Positions 1 through 8,144 of a stretch of 64,000 nucleotides of DNA are shown here, piece by piece. The position numbers and the translations under genes were made by a program. Source of the stretch: Bacteroidales bacterium UBA3290 (GTDB taxonomy: Bacteria; Bacteroidota; Bacteroidia; Bacteroidales; UBA932); the NCBI GenBank assembly GCA_002361615.1, contig DETK01000045.1:24390-88389 (forward strand), read 5' to 3'. Positions within the stretch are counted from its first letter, which is position 1; each line of letters starts with the position of its first letter. A model generated the notes under the pieces. It worked only from the letters and a program-made list of their open reading frames with translations, did not search any database and was not told where the DNA came from.

Positions 1-143
1 AGGTGGGTGAACGGCGGGGCGACGATGAGCGAAACGCCCTGCGGTACTTCATTTACTTTGGCGACGATGGCTTTTGCCAGTTCAACTCCTTCGGCGATGG
101 AGGTATTCATCTTCCAGTTGCCGGCGACGATTTTCTTTCTCAT
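1..143 (-). CDS. tpiA: Triosephosphate isomerase, N-terminal part (cut by window edge)
   Basis: The reverse strand from the ATG at 141-143 reads into the window edge and gives about 47 residues beginning MRKKIVAGNWKMNTS. The GNWKMN motif is the hallmark N-terminus of triosephosphate isomerase, which interconverts dihydroxyacetone phosphate and glyceraldehyde-3-phosphate in glycolysis; Asn and Lys of this motif are active-site residues. A later stretch, VAPPFTHL, also fits the family. Only the N-terminal fifth is visible, so integrity cannot be judged. A TATATTTG box lies 24 bp upstream and faces this gene. The gene is divergent from marC. Confidence 0.93.
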   Translation of the reverse strand, partial: MRKKIVAGNWKMNTSIAEGVELAKAIVAKVNEVPQGVSLIVAPPFTH

Positions 144-166
144 TGGGATGGTTTTATTACAACGTG

Positions 167-193
167 CAAATATAGAAAAAAGTTGTATTTTTG
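167..193. promoter_or_regulatory. Back-to-back Bacteroidota-type promoters for tpiA and marC
   Basis: Two TAnnTTTG boxes face away from each other: TATATTTG on the minus strand at 167-174 (towards tpiA) and TATTTTTG on the plus strand at 186-193 (towards marC). The form matches the -7 element of the main Bacteroidota sigma factor. The -33 elements are weak. Confidence 0.6.
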
Positions 194-215
194 CGGCACC
201 TAAAACGAAAGACTT

Positions 216-791
216 ATGCATTTCAGCTTCAAGGAAATCATCAGCGCCTTCATCGTGCTGTTCGCCATCATCGACATCACCGGCTCGCTGCCGATCGTCA
301 TCGGCCTCAAGGAGAAAGGTGCCAAGATCGTCCCGCTGAAGGTTGCGCTCATCTCGTTCGTCATCCTGGTGGCCTTCCTCTTCGCGGGAGAAGGTCTGCT
401 CTCCCTGTTCGGCGTCGACATCCACTCCTTCGCCGTGGCGGGCGCCATCATCATCTTCATCTACGGCATGGAGATGACCCTCGGCGTGGAAATCATGAAG
501 AACGACGGACCGGCTTCGGCCGCCAACGTCGTCCCCATCATCTTTCCGCTGATCGCCGGCGCCGGCGTGCTGACCACCCTCATCTCGATGCGGGCGGAAT
601 ATGCCATGGAGAACATCATCGTGGCCATCGCCCTCAACATGGTGGTGGTCTTCTTCGTGCTCAAATACGTCGGTTGGGTCGAGCGGAAGCTCGGCCCAAC
701 CGTGATCTATATTCTCCGTAAAATCTTCGGAATCATTCTGTTGGCGATGGCTGTGAAACTCTTCACCGCCAACATCGCAACCATGATCTGA
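216..791 (+). CDS. MarC family integral membrane protein
   Basis: This 191-residue protein has the MarC/UPF0056 layout of about six hydrophobic segments and no other domain. The first helix (residues 8-25) ends in DITGSLP, and a second block carries the family-like polar G-x-E-I-M-K region at about 90-97. MarC proteins sit in the inner membrane. They were once linked to multidrug resistance, but their substrate is unknown. Length is normal for the family. The ATG at 216 lies 23 bp after a TATTTTTG promoter box. The gene is monocistronic, since the next gene is convergent. Family assignment is secure; function is not. Confidence 0.9.
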   Translation: MHFSFKEIISAFIVLFAIIDITGSLPIVIGLKEKGAKIVPLKVALISFVILVAFLFAGEGLLSLFGVDIHSFAVAGAIIIFIYGMEMTLGVEIMKNDGPASAANVVPIIFPLIAGAGVLTTLISMRAEYAMENIIVAIALNMVVVFFVLKYVGWVERKLGPTVIYILRKIFGIILLAMAVKLFTANIATMI

Positions 792-880
792 GTTACTGGG
801 GCCCTGCCCCAACCCCTACCGCTCCGGCCTGCTATCGCACAAACCGACCCAACGGCCTCCGCTAGCGCCTGATGGCGCTG

Positions 881-2083
881 CTAAACTTCGTAGCCGTAGC
901 GCTCGTAGAGACGGCGGATGGCGGCGGCCAGGCGGCGGACGCCTTCGCGGATCTTTTCGTCGGATGCGAACGAGAAGTTCAGGCGCATCGTGTTCTTGCC
1001 GGAGCCGTCGCTGTGGAAGGCTTCGCCGATGACGAAGGCCACGTTTTCCTTGATGGCCAGGTCGAAGAGTTCACGGGTGTCGAACTGTTCGGGGAGACGG
1101 AGGAAGAGGAACAGACCGCCATCGGGGTTGGTCCAGGTCACGCCCTTGGGCATGAATTCTTCGAAGGACGAAACCATCACGTTCTTCTTGCGCTTGTAGA
1201 GGGCGCAGGTCTTCTTGAGGTTCACATCGTAGGCACCCGAAGCGAGGTAGCGGGCGGCGACCATCTGGTTGAACACCGGCGTGCAGAGGTCAGACGACTG
1301 CTTGGCCACGATGATCCGCTCGATGACGTCGTGCTGTGCGACAATCCAGCCGAGGCGGAAGCCCGGGACGAAGGTCTTGGAGAAGGTTCCCACCATGATC
1401 ACGCGTTCCGGAGCCATCGAATACATCGACGGGAGGGTCTCCCCTTCGAAACGGATGTTCTTATAAGGTGTATCCTCGACGATGAGCAGGTCGTATTTGC
1501 GGGCCACATCGACCACATATTTGCGCTCTTCCAGGGTCATGGTTTCACCGGAGGGGTTCTGGAAGTCGGGGATGGAATAGATAAACTTGGGCTTCTTACC
1601 GGTGGCGCAGAGCACGTTGCAGGCTTCGGCCAGACCGTTGTTGTGGCGCAAGCCGTAGGGCTGGCCACGGTACGACCAGACCGACTGGAGGGCGGCCAGG
1701 TAGGTCGGGAGGCCGCAGACGATCACGTCGCCCGGGTCGATGAAGATGCGGCAGATCAGGTCGAGCGCCTGCTGGGAGGCGGTCGTGATCATGATGTTCT
1801 CGACCGGGACATCCAGATTCTCATCGCGCTTGTAGAGACGGGAAATCTCCTCGCGGAGCGACTTGACGCCGTCCGTGCTGCCATACTGAAGGGCGGCAGC
1901 ACCTTCTTTGTCGAGCACTTCCTGCATGATGCGCTTGAGGTCTTCGACGGGGAAGGATTCCGGGCTGGGGAAACCGCCGGCAAAGGAGATGATTTCGGGG
2001 CGGGTCGCCACGCTGAGAAGGTCGCGGATCTGCGAGCGGCGCATGCTCAGGGCATTTTTTGAAAGAAGAGGGGTTATATCCAT
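881..2083 (-). CDS. PLP-dependent aminotransferase, 2-aminoadipate/LysN-like class
   Basis: This 400-residue fold-type I aminotransferase shows the expected landmarks: an AGGFPSPESFP substrate-loop motif near residue 35, Asn176-Pro177 in DFQNPSG, Asp204 in VEDTPY, and the PLP lysine Lys236 in GTFSKTFVPGFRLGW. The AGG-P-S-P-E start and the F-V-P-G-x-R-L-G-W motif are typical of the 2-aminoadipate/aromatic aminotransferase (LysN, MocR-domain) group rather than AspC. It is cytosolic and transfers an amino group to or from 2-oxoglutarate; the exact amino acid cannot be read from sequence. It is a single-gene unit convergent with marC. A TATATTTG box at 2116-2123 probably drives it, leaving a leader of about 30 bp. 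Confidence 0.88.
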   Translation of the reverse strand: MDITPLLSKNALSMRRSQIRDLLSVATRPEIISFAGGFPSPESFPVEDLKRIMQEVLDKEGAAALQYGSTDGVKSLREEISRLYKRDENLDVPVENIMITTASQQALDLICRIFIDPGDVIVCGLPTYLAALQSVWSYRGQPYGLRHNNGLAEACNVLCATGKKPKFIYSIPDFQNPSGETMTLEERKYVVDVARKYDLLIVEDTPYKNIRFEGETLPSMYSMAPERVIMVGTFSKTFVPGFRLGWIVAQHDVIERIIVAKQSSDLCTPVFNQMVAARYLASGAYDVNLKKTCALYKRKKNVMVSSFEEFMPKGVTWTNPDGGLFLFLRLPEQFDTRELFDLAIKENVAFVIGEAFHSDGSGKNTMRLNFSFASDEKIREGVRRLAAAIRRLYERYGYEV

Positions 2084-2115
2084 AATCTGTTTTGATATTT
2101 GTTCGATATTCTATG

Positions 2116-2123
2116 CAAATATA
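2116..2123 (-). promoter_or_regulatory. Promoter -7 box of the aminotransferase
   Basis: TATATTTG on the minus strand lies about 33 bp upstream of the aminotransferase ATG. It matches the TAnnTTTG consensus. Confidence 0.5.
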
Positions 2124-2203
2124 ACAAATCAGAAGCAAATCCAGCAATATTTCATTTATTTTTCATTCGATTTTTTCCTTTGCTATCGTAACGAAAAAAA
2201 CCT

Positions 2204-2211
2204 TATCTTTG
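2204..2211 (+). promoter_or_regulatory. Promoter -7 box immediately before polA
   Basis: TATCTTTG ends 6 bp before the polA ATG at 2218. With the usual spacing, transcription would begin at or within a few bases of the start codon, giving a leaderless or near-leaderless mRNA. Confidence 0.6.
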
Positions 2212-2217
2212 AAGGTT

Positions 2218-4770
2218 ATGAACCAGCTCTACCTGATCGACGGCCATTCCTTGATTTTCAGGATGTACTACGCATTCCTGCGCAGGCCCATGATCAACTC
2301 GAAAGGCGAGGACACCTCGATCCTGTTCGGCTTTACCAAATACCTGCTGGAGCTGATCGCCCGCGAGCAGCCCACCCACCTGGCCGTGATGTTCGATCCG
2401 CCGGGCGGAACCTTCCGCCACACGATTTACCCCGAATACAAGGCCACACGTACGGCCACGCCGGAACTCGTAAAGGCAGCCCTCGAGCCGCTCTCCCGGA
2501 TCGTCGAAGCCCTCGACATCCCGGTGCTGATGAAGCCCGGCTTCGAGGCCGACGACGTAATCGGCACGCTGGCCCGCCGCTTCGCTTCCGACACCTGCGA
2601 CGTCTATATGGTCACGCCCGACAAAGACCTGGGTCAGATCGTGGACGACCACATCTACCAGTACAAGCCCGGCAAGGGCGGCGCCGAACGCGAGATTGTG
2701 TCGAAGGAAGCCATCTGCGCACAGTACGGCATCGACGACCCGAAACAGATCATTGACATCCTGGCCATCTGGGGCGATACGGCCGACAACGTGAAAGGCG
2801 TGGACGGCGTCGGGGAAGTGGGCGCCCGCAAGCTGGTCGCCAAATACGGCAGCCTCGAAGGCATCGAAGCCCATCTGGACGAACTGCCGCCCAAGCAGCA
2901 GGAAGCGTTCCGCAAGGCGCTCCCCCACCTCGGCCTGAGCAAGACCCTGGTCACCGTCAAGACCGACGTCGAAATCGAGACGGACGAGCCGCAGCTGCGC
3001 CTCGGTCAGCCCGATCCGCAGCAAGTCGCGGAACTGTTCAACCACTACGAATTCAATTCTCTCCGCGGGCTGGTCCCCAACCTGCAGCCCGTCCCGAAAG
3101 CCGTGCGCGCCACGCTCGAGAGCGAAGAAGCTCCCGCCGCGGAAATCCTCCGCCAGGCCAGGGCCGAAGGCCGCGTGGCCGTCCGCCTGGGCGACCGCGT
3201 GATCCTGGCTTCCGGCAAGCGCTACTGCACGCTGTCCTACGCCGAAGCGGCCGGCATCCTCGCCGACGAAACGATCGTCAAATGCGGCCACGGTCTCAAG
3301 CACACCGCCCTCAAGGGCCCGCTGCACGACCTCGAGATCATGCACTACCTCCTCAACCCGGAACGCAGCCACAAACTCGAGACCCTCTGCGCCACCTATC
3401 TGGACGTGGACCTGGCGGAAAGCGCGCAGGACGGCCAGATGATGCTCTTCGACTTCGAAGACAAGACGGGCGGACGGGAGTGCGTCGCCGCCGGCCTGAT
3501 CGAGCCGCTCCTGGTCGCGGAGCTGCAGCAACAGCATCTCTGGGACCTGTACACCCGCATCGAGATGCCGCTGATCGGCATCCTGGCCCGGATGGAAGCC
3601 ACGGGCGTGAAGATCGACCCGCAGATGCTGGGCCAGTACAGCCGCGTCCTGTCGAAGGAGCTCTCGCAGATCGAGCAGGAGGCACGCGAGATGGCCGGTG
3701 AGCCGTCGCTCAACCTTTCCTCGCCCCGCCAGATCGGCATCGTGCTGTACGAGAAACTCCAGCTCAATCCCCGGGTCAAGAAGACCCGCACCGACAGCTA
3801 CCCTACCGACGAAGAGACCCTGACCGAAATAGCCGACCGACATCCGATTGTCGGCAAAATCCTGGAATTCAGAGCTATCAAAAAGCTCCTCTCGACCTAT
3901 ATCGACCCGCTGCCGAGCCTCATCAACCCCGCCACCGGAAAGGTGCACACCACCTTCACGCAGGCCCTCACGGCAACGGGGCGTCTCAGCAGCCAGGGTC
4001 CCAACCTGCAGAATATCCCGATCCGTACCGAGCGCGGCATGAAGATCCGCGAAGCCTTCGTCCCGAGCGATCCCGACGGCTGGATCGTATCGGCCGACTA
4101 TTCCCAGATCGAGCTGCGGCTGATGGCCCATCTGAGCGGCGACCCGCATCTGGTGGAAGGATTCGCCCACGGCGCCGACGTGCACCGCGCCACGGCCGCC
4201 CGCATCTTCCACGTAGCCCCCGAAGCCGTGACGGCCGAACAGCGGCGGCACGCCAAGGTGGCCAATTTCGGCATCATCTACGGCATCTCGGCCTTCGGAC
4301 TCTCGCAGCGGATGGGCATCTCCCGCACCGAAGCCCGGAACTTCATCGAAGAATACTTCCGCAGCTATCCCGGCGTCAAGGAATATATGGACCGCGTCGT
4401 CGCCCAGGCAAGGGAAAAAGGCTGGGTCGAGACGATCTTCGGCCGCAAGCGCTTCCTGCCCGACATCGGCAGCAAGAACGCCGTGGCCCGCGGCCTGGCC
4501 GAGCGCAACGCCATCAACGCCCCGATCCAGGGCAGCGCCGCCGACATCATCAAACTCGCGATGATCGCCGTCGACCGGCGGCTGGCCGCCGAAGGGCTGC
4601 AAAGCCGGATGGTGCTCCAGGTCCACGACGAACTGGTGTTCGACGTAACGGCCGGTGAGCGGGACCGCATCGTGGAAATCGTCAAACAAGAAATGGAAGG
4701 CGTCTGCTCGCTCGCCGTTCCCCTGATCACGGAGTGCAACTATGGCAAAAACTGGAGAGAAGCACACTAA
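2218..4770 (+). CDS. polA: DNA polymerase I, probably lacking proofreading activity
   Basis: This 850-residue protein has three parts. An N-terminal 5'-3' exonuclease (residues 1 to about 290) carries YLIDGHSL and acidic D-D motifs. A short, degenerate 3'-5' exonuclease region spans about 290-450, and a full polymerase domain follows. Polymerase motif A (DYSQIELR, catalytic Asp627), motif B (RRHAKVANFGIIYG) and motif C (VHDE, Asp804) are intact. In the proofreading region the DxE motif is missing and the usual K-Y-D is K-H-T, so this activity is probably dead. The protein is also about 100 residues shorter than the Bacteroides homologues I recall. It fills gaps in replication and repair. I chose ATG 2218 over an upstream TTG inside the promoter box. 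Its 3' end overlaps the sigma factor by 29 bp. Confidence 0.97.
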   Translation: MNQLYLIDGHSLIFRMYYAFLRRPMINSKGEDTSILFGFTKYLLELIAREQPTHLAVMFDPPGGTFRHTIYPEYKATRTATPELVKAALEPLSRIVEALDIPVLMKPGFEADDVIGTLARRFASDTCDVYMVTPDKDLGQIVDDHIYQYKPGKGGAEREIVSKEAICAQYGIDDPKQIIDILAIWGDTADNVKGVDGVGEVGARKLVAKYGSLEGIEAHLDELPPKQQEAFRKALPHLGLSKTLVTVKTDVEIETDEPQLRLGQPDPQQVAELFNHYEFNSLRGLVPNLQPVPKAVRATLESEEAPAAEILRQARAEGRVAVRLGDRVILASGKRYCTLSYAEAAGILADETIVKCGHGLKHTALKGPLHDLEIMHYLLNPERSHKLETLCATYLDVDLAESAQDGQMMLFDFEDKTGGRECVAAGLIEPLLVAELQQQHLWDLYTRIEMPLIGILARMEATGVKIDPQMLGQYSRVLSKELSQIEQEAREMAGEPSLNLSSPRQIGIVLYEKLQLNPRVKKTRTDSYPTDEETLTEIADRHPIVGKILEFRAIKKLLSTYIDPLPSLINPATGKVHTTFTQALTATGRLSSQGPNLQNIPIRTERGMKIREAFVPSDPDGWIVSADYSQIELRLMAHLSGDPHLVEGFAHGADVHRATAARIFHVAPEAVTAEQRRHAKVANFGIIYGISAFGLSQRMGISRTEARNFIEEYFRSYPGVKEYMDRVVAQAREKGWVETIFGRKRFLPDIGSKNAVARGLAERNAINAPIQGSAADIIKLAMIAVDRRLAAEGLQSRMVLQVHDELVFDVTAGERDRIVEIVKQEMEGVCSLAVPLITECNYGKNWREAH

Positions 4771-5332
4771 ACTCGAGGACCTCGCCCTCGTGGAACTGGC
4801 GCTGCAGCGCGACCAGGGCGCCTTTGCGCTCCTGCTTGAGAAGTACCACGCCTCGCTGATGAACCACGTCCTCAAATATGTGACCGTGGTGGAAGATGCC
4901 GAGGACATCTGCCAGCGCAGTTTCGAGAAGGCCTTCATGAACATCGACCGGTACAATTCCCGCTACGCTTTCTCGACCTGGCTCTACAACATCGCCCAGA
5001 ACGAGGCCATCGACCACATCCGCCGCAGCCGCTCCTCGATCAACTCCGTGCCCATCTCTTCGGAGCGCGAGGCGCTCGACGTCCTTTCGGGCAGCACGCC
5101 CGAGGAGGAATTCATCATCGACCAGGCGGTCCGCGAGTTGATCTCAGGTATCCAGAGCCTCCCCGAAAGCTACCGCCAGGTGGCGGAACTGCGCTTCATC
5201 AAGGACTACGCCTACGAAGACATCGCCCGGGAACTCGGCCTGCCGCTGGGCACGGTCAAGACCCGCATCAACCGGGCCCGCAAAACCCTCGAAAAAATGG
5301 TGGAGAACCCTGCCGATGGAAAAGCTGACTGA
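4742..5332 (+). CDS. ECF-type RNA polymerase sigma factor
   Basis: This 196-residue protein has sigma region 2 (about 20-90, with DAEDICQRSFEKAF and FSTWLYNIAQNEAIDHIRR) and region 4 (about 130-185, with LPESYRQVAELRFIKDYAYEDIARELGLPLGTVKTRINRAR as an ordinary helix-turn-helix). Regions 1 and 3 are absent, as in the extracytoplasmic-function class. It overlaps polA by 29 bp and rsmG by 17 bp, so the three are co-transcribed and translationally coupled. No anti-sigma gene lies beside it. This resembles the widely conserved RpoE-like ECF sigma of Bacteroidales and is unrelated to the two protease-linked sigmas further along. Confidence 0.92.
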   Translation: MAKTGEKHTKLEDLALVELALQRDQGAFALLLEKYHASLMNHVLKYVTVVEDAEDICQRSFEKAFMNIDRYNSRYAFSTWLYNIAQNEAIDHIRRSRSSINSVPISSEREALDVLSGSTPEEEFIIDQAVRELISGIQSLPESYRQVAELRFIKDYAYEDIARELGLPLGTVKTRINRARKTLEKMVENPADGKAD

Positions 5333-5933
5333 CCTGTTCCCCGCCCTGACGGAAAGCCAAAAAGCCCGTTACGAAGCGATGGAAGAACTCTACCGCACGT
5401 GGAACGCGCGCATCAACGTCATCTCCCGCAAGGACATGGACAATCTTCTCACGCACCACATCCTCCATTCGATGGCCATCGCCAAGGTCATCGACTTCCC
5501 CGCCGGGAGTACCGTGCTCGACGTGGGAACCGGCGGCGGCTTCCCCGGCATTCCGCTCGCCGTGCTCTTTCCCGAAGTCCGCTTCACGCTCTGCGATTCC
5601 ATCGGCAAGAAAGTCAAGGTCGCCCAGGCCGTGGCGGAAGGCTTGTCGCTCGAGAATGTGACGTGCGTCCAGGCCCGGGCCGAGAGCCTGCCCGGCCGCT
5701 TCGACTATGTCGTCTCGCGCGCCGTGACCGACCTGACCACCTTCTACCCCTGGGTCAAGGACAAGTTCAACCGCGCCATCTTCTACCTCAAGGGAGGCCA
5801 GCTCGAAGCTGAGATCGCCGATTGCGCCCGGCGCTGCCGCATCGATCCGCAGAAGTTTTTCCAGGTCCAGATTTCCAATTGGTTCCGTGATCCGTGGTTC
5901 GAAGGGAAGAAGATCGTGATTATCTCGAAATAA
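5316..5933 (+). CDS. rsmG: 16S rRNA (guanine-527-N7)-methyltransferase
   Basis: This 205-residue class I methyltransferase has the GidB/RsmG signatures. An N-terminal helical segment contains YRTWNARINVISRKD, then comes the SAM-binding loop DVGTGGGFPGIPLA (about residues 68-81), and later VVSRAVTDL. It methylates N7 of G527 in the 16S rRNA using SAM, and its loss gives low-level streptomycin resistance in many bacteria. Length is normal. The start ATG overlaps the preceding sigma gene by 17 bp, so it is the third gene of the polA operon. The rpmH promoter begins directly after its stop codon. Confidence 0.95.
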   Translation: MEKLTDLFPALTESQKARYEAMEELYRTWNARINVISRKDMDNLLTHHILHSMAIAKVIDFPAGSTVLDVGTGGGFPGIPLAVLFPEVRFTLCDSIGKKVKVAQAVAEGLSLENVTCVQARAESLPGRFDYVVSRAVTDLTTFYPWVKDKFNRAIFYLKGGQLEAEIADCARRCRIDPQKFFQVQISNWFRDPWFEGKKIVIISK

Positions 5934-5934
5934 A

Positions 5935-5965
5935 TTTGCAGATCAGCAAAAAAGCGTTATCTTTG
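5935..5965 (+). promoter_or_regulatory. Promoter of rpmH-mqnE
   Basis: TTTG (5935-5938), a 19-bp spacer and TATCTTTG (5958-5965) form a near-ideal Bacteroidota promoter. It starts 2 bp after the rsmG stop codon. Confidence 0.75.
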
Positions 5966-5997
5966 CGGTCCCGAATTCGAAATAAAAAGCTTTAGAT

Positions 5998-6150
5998 ATG
6001 AAACGTACATTTCAACCTTCCCAGCGCAAGCGTCGCAACAAGCACGGTTTCCGTGAGAGAATGTCCACGCCCAATGGACGCCGCGTGCTTGCCGCCCGCC
6101 GTCGTCACGGCCGCAAGAAACTGACCGTCAGCTCCGAGGATCTTTGGTAA
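5998..6150 (+). CDS. rpmH: Large ribosomal subunit protein bL34
   Basis: A 50-codon frame encodes a very basic protein beginning [18 protein letters not shown] and containing [20 protein letters not shown], the signature of ribosomal protein bL34. Length and composition match the family. It has its own strong promoter 33 bp upstream. Unlike in many bacteria it is not next to rnpA or dnaA; it sits between rsmG and mqnE. Its last codons overlap the TTG start of mqnE by 7 bp, suggesting coupled expression. Confidence 0.97.
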   Translation: MKRTFQPSQRKRRNKHGFRERMSTPNGRRVLAARRRHGRKKLTVSSEDLW

Positions 6151-7202
6151 GAGTTTCCCGCAAAGAGCTGTTGGAACTTTATGAGGCGCCCCTGCCCGAA
6201 CTGCAGGCGGCGTCTTCTTTTGTGCGCCATAGCCTGAACGGCGACCGCATCTACTACAACCGCAACTTCCATCTCGAGCCCTCGAACATCTGCACCCACC
6301 GCTGCCGCTTCTGCTCCTACCGGAGGGACGACGCCACGCAGCCCGGGGCCTGGAGCATGCCGCTCGAAGATATCCTCCCCTACTGCGAATCCAAGTTCGA
6401 GCCCGGGATGACCGAGATCCACATCGTGGGAAGTGTCCATCCGGAAAAGAATTTCAACTACTATCTCGGTATCGTCGACATGGTCTCGGCTTTCGCCCGG
6501 AAGCACGGCACGAAAGAACGGCCGGTTTCCATCAAGGCGTACACGGCCGTCGAAATCGATGATATGTGCCGCTTCAACAAGATTTCCGTGGAAGATTGCC
6601 TGCGGGCCCTCCGGGTGGCGGGGGTCGATACCCTTCCCGGCGGCGGCGCCGAAATCTTCGCCCCGTCCATCCGCCGGCAGATCTGTCCCGACAAGTGCGA
6701 TGCGCAGCGCTGGCTCGCCATCCATCGGACCGCACACCAGTTGAGCATGCCTTCCAACTGCACGATGCTCTTCGGCCACATCGAAAGCCGCGAAGACCGG
6801 GTGGACCACCTGCTCGCCCTGCGTTCGCTGCAAGACGAGACCGGCGGGTTCAACGCCTTCATCCCGCTGAAATTCAGGGCCCGGCACAATGCGCTCGCTC
6901 ATCTGGGCGAAGTTTCGGACGAAGAAGTGCTGCGCACCTTCGCCATCGCCCGCCTGGCCCTCGACAACATCCCCCACATCAAGGCCTACTGGCCGATGCT
7001 GGGCAAGGAACTGGCCCTCGAAGCGATGGCCTGGGGCGCCGACGACATGGACGGCACCATCAACGACTCCACGAAAATCTACTCCCTGGCCGGTGCCACT
7101 GACCAGCGCCCCACCCTCTTAGTCCCGGAGCTGCAGGCCCTCGCCGCCGCCTCCGGCTGGCAGGCCGTCGAACGCGACAGTTTCTACCGTGCTTTGTCCT
7201 GA
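6144..7202 (+). CDS. mqnE: Aminofutalosine synthase (radical SAM)
   Basis: This 352-residue radical-SAM enzyme has the cluster motif CTHRCRFC (Cys50, Cys54, Cys57) and the family stretches [19 protein letters not shown] and [12 protein letters not shown] that separate MqnE from CofH and MqnC. MqnE joins 3-(1-carboxyvinyloxy)benzoate to SAM-derived adenosine to make 6-amino-6-deoxyfutalosine in the futalosine route to menaquinone. The other mqn genes are not in this window. No ATG exists near the start of homology, so TTG at 6144, overlapping rpmH, is the best start. Downstream the chromosome enters accessory region A. Confidence 0.92.
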   Translation: MVRVSRKELLELYEAPLPELQAASSFVRHSLNGDRIYYNRNFHLEPSNICTHRCRFCSYRRDDATQPGAWSMPLEDILPYCESKFEPGMTEIHIVGSVHPEKNFNYYLGIVDMVSAFARKHGTKERPVSIKAYTAVEIDDMCRFNKISVEDCLRALRVAGVDTLPGGGAEIFAPSIRRQICPDKCDAQRWLAIHRTAHQLSMPSNCTMLFGHIESREDRVDHLLALRSLQDETGGFNAFIPLKFRARHNALAHLGEVSDEEVLRTFAIARLALDNIPHIKAYWPMLGKELALEAMAWGADDMDGTINDSTKIYSLAGATDQRPTLLVPELQALAAASGWQAVERDSFYRALS

Positions 7203-7252
7203 GTCAGATTGTCCCTTGTTTCGCCGCCCGCCTCGGATTCTGCGCCGCGGCC

Positions 7253-7362
7253 GGGCAAGGTTTCATTTCGTGCCTTGGACCTTGCCCATACGTTCCGCCT
7301 CACAGACCGCTGTGCCCACGATTCACCGGGCAAGGTCCCGCCACTCAAATGAGACCTTGCCC
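7253..7362. repeat. Two tandem hairpins with the same 9-bp stem
   Basis: GGGCAAGGT and its complement ACCTTGCCC occur twice as inverted pairs: 7253-7261 with 7279-7287, and 7328-7337 with 7353-7362 (10-bp stem). Both loops are 15-17 nt. They lie between the convergent ends of mqnE and the next gene, so they may serve as terminators or be a repeat element. There is no U-tract. Confidence 0.5.
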
Positions 7363-7366
7363 GCTG

Positions 7367-8140
7367 CTACGCCACACTTCCTTTTCCCCGACGCCTGCAC
7401 CAAAACTGGATGAGCGGACAAAACACTAAAGGCTGGACAAGCACGGCCCATACCGGCAGAAGGTAGCAGGCGCTCAGCAGCCAAGAGGTTTGCACCAGGT
7501 TGATTACGACGGCTGCGAAGGAGAGGACAGACAGCGTAATCAGCGTGGGTCTTACCCAACGGCCGTCCATCCTCCGCTGGACTTCGGGAGCATTGGCCAG
7601 CAGGATCATATAGTAGGCGAAAGCCAGTATGGTGGGAAAATCCATCCAGCGGTGGCGGTCCATTGCGTTGCTTATGGCAATGTATGTAAAAGCAATTGCA
7701 AGGACGATGACAACGAGTTCCGCCGTATCGTGCGGCCTGATCCGGTCGGGGTGTAGCAGGAGACCCAGGATCATTGCCCAAACTAGGCAACAGCCCATAT
7801 AGCCCGGCGGAAGATAATACGTATATCTTCCCCAGATGTAAAGCACCAGCAGTAACGCAGACAATGCGTAGAGCACTACGCGAAGGCCCCGTCCCGGATT
7901 CGGGATGGCGCGCTGCAGCGACTGTCCCACCCACGCCGCCAGCACCGCCAGCGCCAGAATCTTGAGACTCCCCAGGCTACGAAGAAGCCAAATCTCGAAG
8001 TGGTCGAAGAGTGTATGGTTCCCGACGCCGAAGGGATCAGGAAAAGGCACACAGAGATGTACCAGAAATTGCAGGCAGATGATGGCGGTGGCTACGCCGA
8101 CTAGAAAGCGGGAGGAAGCGGATAAACGGGTGGCAGTCAT
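7367..8140 (-). CDS. Integral membrane protein of unknown function
   Basis: This is a 257-residue, very hydrophobic protein with about seven or eight predicted membrane helices, for example residues 10-30, 48-66, 84-104, 110-127 and 134-155. I recognise no family motif. The first ATG that does not overlap the upstream gene is at 8138-8140, 4 bp after the LRR gene stop. It therefore ends a three-gene leftward operon (10165 to 7367) whose other two products look exported. A longer in-frame extension upstream is possible but would be antisense-like low-complexity sequence. Function unknown. Confidence 0.65.
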   Translation of the reverse strand: MTATRLSASSRFLVGVATAIICLQFLVHLCVPFPDPFGVGNHTLFDHFEIWLLRSLGSLKILALAVLAAWVGQSLQRAIPNPGRGLRVVLYALSALLLVLYIWGRYTYYLPPGYMGCCLVWAMILGLLLHPDRIRPHDTAELVVIVLAIAFTYIAISNAMDRHRWMDFPTILAFAYYMILLANAPEVQRRMDGRWVRPTLITLSVLSFAAVVINLVQTSWLLSACYLLPVWAVLVQPLVFCPLIQFWCRRRGKGSVA

Positions 8141-8144
8141 AGGT

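Noticed and set aside
2203..4956. Long open frame (over 900 codons) on the strand opposite polA
   Set aside because: It mirrors the high-GC polA gene, has no recognisable domain and covers functional polymerase motifs on the other strand.
7253..7362. Possible CRISPR-like repeat pair
   Set aside because: The repeated stem is only 9-10 bp and arranged as inverted hairpins, not as spaced direct repeats.
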